Assembly (NCBI GenBank): GCA_964636885.1
Contig: CAZWVA010000095.1
Location: forward strand, 1-5,093
Direction of reading: 5' to 3'
DNA length: 5,093 nucleotides
Origin: CAZWVA01 sp964636885
GTDB lineage: Bacteria > Desulfobacterota_D > UBA1144 > Nemesobacterales > CSP1-2
Position numbers and translations under genes: made by a program. Below the pieces are notes generated by a model that ran no database searches, was not told the DNA's origin, and saw only the letters and a list, made by a program, of their open reading frames with translations. Positions within the stretch are counted from its first letter, which is position 1; every line of letters starts with the position of its first letter. This document shows positions 1 to 5,093 of the stretch, one piece after another.

Positions 1-840
1 TAGATCGAGGGGCGGGAGCTTAAAATCCGTTCTCCGTGATGCCTTATGCACCGGCCTCTCCTCCGTATTCCTCTTAGGCACCTCGACTATTATCTGTGGA
101 AGGGGTTTAGCCCCTGCTTCCGGTTCTGGCCCCTTCTGGAGAAAAACCAGAGCCGACCTTTCAACCTTTTGAGTAGAAGGCTCGCTCACCCTTATTTCAG
201 GCCTTGAGAGACCCGAAAATAGATCCGATAGACCTTCAATCGCCCTCCCCCCAGTACGAAGGGCGTATTTCACTCCACTGGTGATCCCATCCGAGATAAG
301 AGCAAACAATCTCCCGCTCCAGCTTATGACCTCGTAGAGTGTGAGATTAGACATTATTATTAAACTCATAACAAGGAGTATGGTTACAACTATGTACGAT
401 CCGACGGTACCGGCGATCCTATCCCTCAGGGTTATGGAGAGAAAGGAGCCAACCCAACCGCCCGGAGGTGAATATCCAAGGAAGGGCTTCTTTCCAAAAA
501 CGAGGCCGAGTACCGTGGGTATGACAAATAGGAGTATAAAAGCCGAGACGGCGTTTCTGTAGAGCCTGTCTCCGAATCTACTCGTAAAAACGACTACCGC
601 CGTATAGAACATGAGGATCGGAATCAGAAAGGCCGAGATCCCAAACGTGTCTCCGAGAAGATCGGAGATAAAAACGCCTATCGTTCCCATAGCTCCTTTT
701 ACATCGAGCCCTGATTCCGAGCTGTAAAAGAGGAGGCTGAGAGAGGAAAAGACGCCTGCCGTAAAGAGCAAGGCGGCTATTACTTCTCTTAATATATAAT
801 CCTGGGATCCATCTTTTAAACGGCTTCTTCTCTTAGGCAT
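1..840 (-). CDS. ftsK: FtsK/SpoIIIE-family DNA translocase, N-terminal part (cut by window edge)
   Basis: FtsK anchors at the division septum and pumps chromosomal DNA so that termini clear the closing septum. Only the first 280 residues are visible; the frame is still open at base 1. A basic start (MPKRRSR) precedes four hydrophobic segments at about residues 20-39, 52-85, 97-115 and 144-163, matching the FtsK 4TM domain, including the conserved GG-x-x-G (residues 127-131) before helix 4. A charged, Pro/Glu-rich linker follows (about 190-270), and the fragment ends in FKLPPLDL (273-280), the short signature that precedes the motor domain in FtsK/SpoIIIE. Walker A/B and the gamma domain must lie outside the window; family members are usually 700-900 residues or longer. 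The ATG is fixed by an in-frame TAA directly before it. No good Shine-Dalgarno is seen, so translation may start weakly. It follows nuoN on the same strand after 254 bases. Family call is firm. Confidence 0.93.
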   Translation of the reverse strand, partial: MPKRRSRLKDGSQDYILREVIAALLFTAGVFSSLSLLFYSSESGLDVKGAMGTIGVFISDLLGDTFGISAFLIPILMFYTAVVVFTSRFGDRLYRNAVSAFILLFVIPTVLGLVFGKKPFLGYSPPGGWVGSFLSITLRDRIAGTVGSYIVVTILLVMSLIIMSNLTLYEVISWSGRLFALISDGITSGVKYALRTGGRAIEGLSDLFSGLSRPEIRVSEPSTQKVERSALVFLQKGPEPEAGAKPLPQIIVEVPKRNTEERPVHKASRRTDFKLPPLDL

Positions 841-870
841 TTATACCCAAATATTATGATTCGAAAATAC

Positions 871-899
871 CATATAACAAGAGATTAAATTTTCATCAA
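871..899 (-). promoter_or_regulatory. weak candidate promoter for ftsK
   Basis: On the minus strand TTGATG (894-899) and TATATG (871-876) are separated by 17 bases, each matching four of six sigma70 consensus positions. Transcription would begin near 864, giving a leader of about 24 bases before the ftsK ATG. The surrounding DNA is AT-rich, so chance matches are likely; this is a guess based on spacing and position. Confidence 0.25.
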
Positions 900-931
900 A
901 AATAACCGACGTCCTTATTTTATTCAATTGT

Positions 932-955
932 AGGGGCAATGTATGCCTTGCCCTT
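932..955. repeat. near-perfect palindrome, possible dispersed repeat relic
   Basis: The arms AGGGGCAA (932-939) and TTGCCCTT (948-955) pair as an 8-bp stem with one G-T wobble and an 8-base loop; bases 934-953 are close to a full palindrome. It sits inside the nuoN-ftsK gap and is GC-rich against an AT-rich background. The flank CAATTGTAGGGGCAA resembles the ends of short palindromic repeats of the type 'GTAGGGGCAA...TTGCCCCTAC' found scattered in many bacterial genomes. No T-run follows on either strand, so it does not look like a classical intrinsic terminator. Only one copy is in the window, so repeat status is inferred. The rest of the gap (841-1094) is AT-rich with no convincing gene or terminator. 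Confidence 0.45.
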
Positions 956-1094
956 GCTTAAAATAACGTTACGAACCTGACAAGGCCAATAGGGTTTAGC
1001 CTTAAGACCCTTTTCCATTATACATTTTTCAATCTTTATTAAAAGGTTTCAGATTCCGGGCGCAGATAAAGCCTTCGTGACTCCCCGCTCTACC

Positions 1095-2558
1095 CTATTT
1101 AGCCAAAAAGGCCGGAAGGAATGACCCCGCAACCCTTAGGGCGAGGTCCCATGAATAGAATGGAACGATTCCGAGGATAAGGGTTCCTATTGTAAGTACA
1201 GTAAGGGCAAAGGCAGAGGCCGGCTTAAATCCGGGGAACTCAACTCCCTCCTCCCTCATATATGCGTATACGAGGACCCTTAGATAGTAATAGGCAGAGA
1301 TAACGCTGTTTAAGATTCCGATTACCGCAAGCCAGTAAAATTCCGACCTTACCGCGGAGAGAAACACCCTGTATTTTGCGAAAAAACCGACCGTGGGTGG
1401 GATTCCAGCCAGAGAGAACATGAATACACCAAGGGCTATCGCTGTAAGTGGCTTCCTCTGCCAGAGCCCGGATACATCCTCAAGGGTCTCACATTCCCTC
1501 CCTTCCCTTGATAGGTAGGCCAAGACCCCGAATGCCCCAAGGTTCATAAACGTATAGGCGAAAAGGTAGTAGAGCACACTGCTAAGACCGAGTTCCCTCC
1601 CTCCATACGCCGAGACGACGCCAACCAGGGCATAGCCAGAGTGGGCGATGCTCGAATAGGCAAGCATCCTTTTAATACTCGTCTGAACTATGGCAGCTAG
1701 GTTTCCCACAGTCATTGTAAGCGCCGAAACGATCCATAGAACCTTCATCCAACTCACCTCAATCCCCGAAAAACCCTCAAAGAAAACCCTGAGGAGGATC
1801 GCAAAGGCCGCCGCCTTAACACCCACGGACATAAACCCCGTTACGGTTACAGGAGCCCCCTCGTATATGTCTGGAACCCATTGGTGAAGGGGAAAGGCCC
1901 CGATCTTAAACACGAACCCCGTGAGGATAAGAGCGGTACCCACCACGTATAGCGGGTTATTCACGTTAAATCTAGAGGCGATCTCATCAAGGAATATAGT
2001 CCCGGACGCACCGTAGATAAGGGCTATCCCGTAGAGGAGTATCGCCGACGAGAACCCTCCTAAGACGAGATACTTTATGCCCGATTCGGCAGAGCGCAAG
2101 GACCTTCTATTGAAACCCGAAAGCACATAAACCGAAACGGACATGATCTCAAAGCCAAGGAAAAGGGACATGAATTCCCTTGCAGAACCGAGTATCATCA
2201 TCCCAGAGGTCGAAAAGAGGATGAGTGCATAGTATTCGTTAACCCTTAAATCCATCTTCTCTATATAGTCCCTTGAGAGAATGGTGGCAAGAAAGGCCCC
2301 GATTAGAAAGATGGTGTTGAAATAAGCCGCAAAACCGTCTAGGGAAAGGGCACCGGAGAAGGCGATTCCCTCTCTATCGAACCTACCGAGATTCAGGATG
2401 AATCCAAACGTAAGCCCGAGAATCGCTATCCAAAAGAGTTCCTTCTTTCCCCTCCCCTTTATCAGAGGATCGACCACTATCAGGACAAGGCCTGCGAGCA
2501 CCAAGGAGATTTCGGGACCTATAAGAACCGTGCTTTTAAAGGCTTCGCTTAAATCCAT
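1095..2558 (-). CDS. nuoN: NADH-quinone oxidoreductase subunit N (complex I membrane subunit)
   Basis: NuoN is one of the three antiporter-like proton-pumping subunits of respiratory complex I, in the cytoplasmic membrane. The product has 487 residues, the usual length, and is hydrophobic throughout, consistent with about 14 helices. The family's charged residues are present: Glu137 in SLFLGFE, Lys162 in SGIKYLVLGG, Lys218 and His225 in FKIGAFPLHQW, Lys248 in SVGVKAAAF, Lys296 in IKRMLAYSSIAHSGY, and Lys395 in GIPPTVGFFAKY. These correspond to the proton-path Glu and Lys residues of the Escherichia coli subunit, so it should be functional. The ATG is preceded by AAAGGGAG with a 7-base gap, a good ribosome site. 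Normally nuoN ends a nuoA-N operon directly after nuoM; here the upstream neighbour is an unrelated TPR gene and the downstream one is ftsK, so the gene has been separated from the other subunits. A candidate promoter lies just upstream. NuoL/NuoM and Mrp-type antiporter relatives are less likely given the NuoN-type motifs. Confidence 0.96.
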   Translation of the reverse strand: MDLSEAFKSTVLIGPEISLVLAGLVLIVVDPLIKGRGKKELFWIAILGLTFGFILNLGRFDREGIAFSGALSLDGFAAYFNTIFLIGAFLATILSRDYIEKMDLRVNEYYALILFSTSGMMILGSAREFMSLFLGFEIMSVSVYVLSGFNRRSLRSAESGIKYLVLGGFSSAILLYGIALIYGASGTIFLDEIASRFNVNNPLYVVGTALILTGFVFKIGAFPLHQWVPDIYEGAPVTVTGFMSVGVKAAAFAILLRVFFEGFSGIEVSWMKVLWIVSALTMTVGNLAAIVQTSIKRMLAYSSIAHSGYALVGVVSAYGGRELGLSSVLYYLFAYTFMNLGAFGVLAYLSREGRECETLEDVSGLWQRKPLTAIALGVFMFSLAGIPPTVGFFAKYRVFLSAVRSEFYWLAVIGILNSVISAYYYLRVLVYAYMREEGVEFPGFKPASAFALTVLTIGTLILGIVPFYSWDLALRVAGSFLPAFLAK

Positions 2559-2613
2559 AGAGCATCTCCCTTTAAATACTAGAGGTTCGGGGTGACGGTT
2601 TTAGAGCGTAGGT

Positions 2614-2642
2614 AGTATGGGTAAGGGTAGATGGGTTGTCAA
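2614..2642 (-). promoter_or_regulatory. candidate sigma70-type promoter for nuoN
   Basis: On the minus strand a perfect TTGACA (2637-2642) is followed, after 17 bases, by CATACT (2614-2619), which matches four of six -10 positions. The -35 box begins two bases past the TPR stop codon. Transcription would start near 2607 and leave a leader of about 48 bases before the nuoN ATG. Ideal -35, ideal spacing and position between unrelated genes argue for it; the -10 is mediocre. Confidence 0.45.
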
Positions 2643-2644
2643 GT

Positions 2645-3139
2645 TCAATTCAAGGTGAGCTTCAATCTATCGATGGCCTCTCTGGCAATGGGATAATCGG
2701 GGGAGATCTCCAAGGCCTTCTGGAACTCCTCGAGTGCCTTTTTCACCATCCCCTTTATAAGATAGACCCGGCCCAGGTTAAAGTGCGGATAGTGTCTGGG
2801 TTCATAACGCTTTGCAACCATCGCCTTCTCAAGCCAGGGAATGGCCTCATCGTATCTTCCAAGCTCGATTAGGTATGCCCCTATGTCGTTATAGGGGTTT
2901 CCGAAGTCGGGGTCGGTCTCTATGGCCTTCTTGCATTCGGCTATGGCCTCGTGGAGTTTCCCCTGAAAGCTATAGGTCCACCCAAGGAAGGTATAGGCTT
3001 CAGCCGTAGGATACGCCTCTATCGAACGCTTGTAGTACTCTACGGCAAGCTCATACTCGCCATTCATCTGGTACTCATATGCCTTTTGAAAAAGCCGAAT
3101 CGCTTTAGATAAAGGGTCCTTCTCCGACATCTTACTCAA
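2645..3139 (-). CDS. small tetratricopeptide-repeat (TPR) protein
   Basis: The predicted 164-residue protein consists almost entirely of four TPR units at about residues 13-46, 47-80, 81-115 and 116-150. Each shows the pattern of small/aromatic positions with Gly near position 8, Ala near 20 and Pro near 32, for example AYTFLGWTYSFQGKLHEAIAECKKAIETDPDF. TPRs stack into a right-handed superhelix that binds partner proteins or peptides; no catalytic domain, signal peptide or membrane helix is present, so it is probably a cytoplasmic adaptor of unknown partner. The start is uncertain. TTG at 3139 is chosen because AGGTGG lies 7 bases upstream; ATG at 3130 (nine bases downstream, three codons shorter) is the alternative but its ribosome site would be too far away, and ATG at 3157 would overlap that site. 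The open frame continues to 3313 into the transporter gene, but that part lacks TPR character. It follows the transporter by 41 bases and is likely cotranscribed with it. Confidence 0.86.
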   Translation of the reverse strand: MSKMSEKDPLSKAIRLFQKAYEYQMNGEYELAVEYYKRSIEAYPTAEAYTFLGWTYSFQGKLHEAIAECKKAIETDPDFGNPYNDIGAYLIELGRYDEAIPWLEKAMVAKRYEPRHYPHFNLGRVYLIKGMVKKALEEFQKALEISPDYPIAREAIDRLKLTLN

Positions 3140-3146
3140 CCAAAAA

Positions 3147-3155
3147 CCACCTCTC
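3147..3155 (-). promoter_or_regulatory. ribosome binding site favouring a TTG start for the TPR gene
   Basis: GAGAGGTGG on the minus strand is the only good Shine-Dalgarno match between the transporter stop and the TPR repeats. It ends 7 bases before TTG (3139-3137) and 16 bases before ATG (3130-3128), so it supports the TTG as the working start. Confidence 0.5.
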
Positions 3156-3180
3156 ATTCTAGCACCTATGACAGATCCAG

Positions 3181-4098
3181 TCAACGGCGTGACACAGACC
3201 AAACCCTGGGACGAGGGGGTGACTTCTGATTGGATATCTGATATATCCCGACCAGTATGAGTATCCCTCCAATTATAACCCCCGTATCCAATCTGTTTCC
3301 CAACTGTAGCCAATCAAAGAGGAGTCCGAATACCGGAACGAGCATCGAGGAAAACGTCGCCGTATGGATATCCAGTTTCCTTAGCAGATAGAACCATATG
3401 GTGAAGTTTATGGTAGAGGCAACGATCCCAGTAAAGAGGATTACCCCTACGGATAGCCATGTCCAGGTTACATTTAGAAGCCCCTCGGTTGGAAGGGAGA
3501 TGAGGGCAAGACCCACGCTTCCTATCAGCATCTGTAGTCCATTTACCATATAGGAGTCTTCTCGAATCATCCGTTTTTTTACCCAAATGTTCGCAACTGC
3601 CCAAGAGACGGCGGCTACAATAACGAGAAACTCTCCAAGGAGTATCTTTAAGTTCTGTTTTACCAGTGTGTCCCATCCCAGAATGCAAAGTATCCCCACA
3701 GTGCCAATCACGACCCCAAGCCACCTCTGAGCGGTAAGCCTCTCCTTGAGATAAAAATGGACTAGAAAACTCGTCCATATTGGCATGGTATAGAGGAGCA
3801 CCGCCGTTTTTCCAGCCGTAACGAACCTCATCCCGTATAGTATGAAGCCGAACATAGCGGTCGTTTGAAAAAATCCCACCGCCGCATAATCGAACAACCT
3901 ACCCCTTGGAGGCCAAGGAACACCCTTCATGTAAAGAACCGGGATCATGGCCAATCCCCCGAGTAAGCACCTCCAGGTGGCAAATGTCAGTGGGCCCATA
4001 AACCTAAGGCCGATTTTCATGAGGACCCACGAGTATCCCCATGTCACTATGACGAATATAAGCAGGGCTATGTTTAAACCCATTTTACGCGCTCTCAT
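3181..4098 (-). CDS. EamA/DMT-family transporter (drug/metabolite exporter type)
   Basis: The protein has 305 residues with about ten hydrophobic helices arranged as two EamA repeats, the normal size and build of a 10-TMS drug/metabolite transporter in the inner membrane; relatives export amino acids, purines or other small metabolites. The first repeat opens with IFVIVTWGYSWVLMKIGLRF (about 14-33) and closes with the typical P-x-W-x(10)-LKERLTAQRWLGVVIGTVGI stretch (106-136). The second spans about 152-288 and closes at GNRLDTGVIIGGILILVGI. The family's usual Glu in that second motif is Asn268 here, while Glu119 is kept in the first. A basic tail (SPPRPRVWSVSRR) ends the chain. Start ATG at 4098 is 25 bases after the LOG stop; ATG at 4083 (five codons shorter) is possible, and neither has a strong ribosome site, which suggests translational coupling. 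The frame extends further upstream to 4218 but that part overlaps LOG and is not membrane-like. Substrate cannot be told from the sequence. Confidence 0.93.
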   Translation of the reverse strand: MRARKMGLNIALLIFVIVTWGYSWVLMKIGLRFMGPLTFATWRCLLGGLAMIPVLYMKGVPWPPRGRLFDYAAVGFFQTTAMFGFILYGMRFVTAGKTAVLLYTMPIWTSFLVHFYLKERLTAQRWLGVVIGTVGILCILGWDTLVKQNLKILLGEFLVIVAAVSWAVANIWVKKRMIREDSYMVNGLQMLIGSVGLALISLPTEGLLNVTWTWLSVGVILFTGIVASTINFTIWFYLLRKLDIHTATFSSMLVPVFGLLFDWLQLGNRLDTGVIIGGILILVGIYQISNQKSPPRPRVWSVSRR

Positions 4099-4123
4099 AT
4101 GCGAAGAAACCCTAGGGAAGGAC

Positions 4124-4876
4124 TCATTCCCAGAGGAGCCCGGAGGGTTTTGGAACCTTACGCCTTGCCAATCCGAATTTTTCCACAGCGTGTATCCTAA
4201 TGTGCTCCATCGCCTCATCCACGGAGTCGGTAAGGAGAAGGAGGTTAAGATCCGAGGGATCTACCGTCCCTTCAACCACCATGTTCTTCAGGAAAACCAT
4301 GAGGGGTTGGAAGTACTCCTTACCTATGAGGACGAGAGGAAAATCGAATATCTTCCTATTCTGGATGAGGGTTATCGCCTCGAAGAACTCATCCATGGTT
4401 CCAACTCCACCGGGCATCACGACAAAGGCATAAGAGTACTTAAAAAGCATGACCTTACGTATGAAGAAGTAATGAAACGTCACCCAGAGGTCCAGATAAG
4501 GATTGGGTTTTTGCTCCTTCGGCAGTATGATATTGCACCCTACGGATCTTCCACCAGCCTCCTTGGCACCCCTGTTGGCCGCCTCCATGATGCCGGGGCC
4601 GCCACCCGTCATAACTGTGAATCCAAGCTCTGCGAGACGTCGCCCTACTATCCGTCCGAGTTCATAGTAAGGGTGCCCTTCAGTAAAACGGGCCGAGCCA
4701 AATACGGTTACGCAAGGGCCTACAAAGTGGAGTTTACGAAAACCCCTTATAAACTCCAACATAGCCCTTATAAGCATCCAGAGTTCTTTTGTTCTGGAAT
4801 GGGGTCCTTCGAGAAAGACCCGGTCCCTTGTATTAGAGATCGGGTTTTTGGTCGAATCGGTCTCCTTGGGAAACAT
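4124..4876 (-). CDS. LOG-family (TIGR00730-type) nucleotide 5'-monophosphate phosphoribohydrolase
   Basis: LOG proteins cleave the N-glycosidic bond of nucleoside 5'-monophosphates (AMP or cytokinin nucleotides), releasing free base and ribose 5-phosphate in the cytoplasm. The 250-residue product carries a Rossmann-like core: VTVFGSARF (56-64), TGGGPGIMEAANRGA (90-104), the FIRKVMLF segment with Arg140 and Lys141, and the diagnostic PGGVGTMDE (155-163) with its catalytic Glu163. All key residues are intact. An extension of about 50 residues precedes the core, ending in ELWMLIRAMLEFIRGFRKLHF, an amphipathic or helical stretch that makes it longer than plant-type LOG proteins (around 200 residues) and similar to the longer bacterial group. 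The ATG is fixed by an in-frame TAG immediately before it and has GGAGGAG 10 bases upstream. It leads the probable LOG-transporter-TPR unit. A lysine decarboxylase label, often used in old annotations of this family, would be misleading. A role in cytokinin metabolism is not implied; general nucleotide salvage is as likely. Confidence 0.95.
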   Translation of the reverse strand: MFPKETDSTKNPISNTRDRVFLEGPHSRTKELWMLIRAMLEFIRGFRKLHFVGPCVTVFGSARFTEGHPYYELGRIVGRRLAELGFTVMTGGGPGIMEAANRGAKEAGGRSVGCNIILPKEQKPNPYLDLWVTFHYFFIRKVMLFKYSYAFVVMPGGVGTMDEFFEAITLIQNRKIFDFPLVLIGKEYFQPLMVFLKNMVVEGTVDPSDLNLLLLTDSVDEAMEHIRIHAVEKFGLARRKVPKPSGLLWE

Positions 4877-4886
4877 CTATGATTCG

Positions 4887-4893
4887 CTCCTCC
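4887..4893 (-). promoter_or_regulatory. strong Shine-Dalgarno site of the LOG gene
   Basis: GGAGGAG on the minus strand lies 10 bases before the LOG ATG. It is the strongest ribosome site in the window and, with the in-frame TAG touching the ATG, confirms the start at 4876. Confidence 0.7.
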
Positions 4894-4954
4894 ATAATCG
4901 TAAGTATGTAAGAATCCCTGCTACTTATCGTATTTCTGTAATAAAACAACCCTT

Positions 4955-4982
4955 ATTATTTCATATGGATAACGGTTTTCAA
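4955..4982 (-). promoter_or_regulatory. candidate sigma70-type promoter for the LOG-transporter-TPR unit
   Basis: On the minus strand TTGAAA (4977-4982) and AATAAT (4955-4960) are 16 bases apart, each matching five of six consensus positions. The predicted start is near 4948, giving a leader of about 72 bases before the LOG ATG, in which no riboswitch-like fold is evident. The remaining bases up to 5093 contain no supported gene, so this is the natural place for the unit's promoter. Confidence 0.42.
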
Positions 4983-5093
4983 CAGACCTTTAGACAAATA
5001 AAAGGGATTTTGGCAAAAAGGAGTCTCTACCATTTAAGCCTTGCACGAACAAGTGGTGTTAGGGGAAAAAGGGTAAAGTAGCACCTCCAGAGA

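Noticed and set aside
991..1014. Inverted repeat AGGGT/ACCCT followed by TTTT on the plus strand, terminator-like
   Set aside because: The stem is only five pairs with a long loop, and no plus-strand gene precedes it; on the minus strand no T-run follows.
920..1018. A 32-residue minus-strand open frame (MEKGLKAK...APTIE) between nuoN and ftsK
   Set aside because: It has no Shine-Dalgarno, its last third is made by the palindrome, and the APTIE-like ending is typical of spurious frames read from such repeats.
3140..3313. Upstream extension of the TPR frame to an ATG at 3313
   Set aside because: It overlaps the transporter's last 133 bases, has no TPR or other domain character, and a good ribosome site lies downstream at 3147-3155.
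3314..3778. A 154-codon minus-strand frame inside the transporter
   Set aside because: It is another frame of a clear membrane protein gene; its product is rich in Arg, Gly and Cys without a recognisable fold.
4099..4218. Upstream extension of the transporter frame to an ATG at 4218
   Set aside because: It lies within the LOG coding region, is polar and unlike any EamA N-terminus, while ATG 4098 starts just before the first helix.
4848..5081. A 77-codon plus-strand frame over the LOG start and leader
   Set aside because: It begins antisense inside LOG, has no ribosome site at its ATG, and shows no recognisable domain.
5027..5092. Minus-strand frame open from the right edge to a TAG at 5029-5027 (possible C-terminus of an upstream gene)
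   Set aside because: Only 21 codons are visible, with no recognisable motif, and neighbouring frames also stay open for some length; it cannot be distinguished from chance.
1..5093. CRISPR array, tRNA, rRNA, insertion sequence or phage genes
   Set aside because: Reading both strands showed no repeat-spacer pattern, tRNA-like sequence, transposase or phage protein; almost all sequence is accounted for by five ordinary genes.

Overview
The window holds five protein-coding genes, all on the minus strand, plus short gaps with a few candidate control sites. Read in the direction of transcription (high to low coordinates) the order is: a LOG-family nucleotide phosphoribohydrolase (4876-4124), an EamA/DMT-type ten-helix transporter (4098-3181), a small four-repeat TPR protein (3139-2645), the complex I membrane subunit NuoN (2558-1095), and the N-terminal third of an FtsK/SpoIIIE DNA translocase that runs off the left edge (840-1). 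No gene on the plus strand is supported; the long plus-strand open frames are antisense to the real genes.

The organism is a bacterium: Shine-Dalgarno sites, FtsK, and a bacterial-type NuoN. Composition is moderate in GC. Codon choice leans strongly to AGA/AGG for arginine (16 of the 19 arginines in the ftsK fragment) and freely uses ATA for isoleucine, which is often seen in thermophiles. The LOG, NuoN and TPR proteins look most like those of Desulfobacterota, Nitrospirota or a related Gram-negative lineage, but this is an impression and no marker here settles it.

Layout. 5093-4877 is a leader with a plausible sigma70-type promoter. 4876-2645 looks like one transcription unit (LOG, transporter, TPR) with gaps of 25 and 41 bases. 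2644-2559 is a short gap carrying a good -35/-10 pair placed right after the TPR stop codon, so nuoN probably has its own promoter and may also receive read-through. 1094-841 is a 254-base gap with a near-perfect palindrome resembling dispersed 'GGGGCAA...TTGCCCC' repeats and a weak promoter-like pair before ftsK.

The genes belong to separate processes: purine nucleotide salvage or disposal, small-molecule export, protein scaffolding, respiration, and chromosome segregation at division. The main oddity of the layout is that nuoN stands apart from any other nuo gene in the visible sequence. I see no mobile element, CRISPR array, tRNA, rRNA or clearly new multi-gene system; this reads as ordinary chromosomal housekeeping DNA with a few points worth checking.
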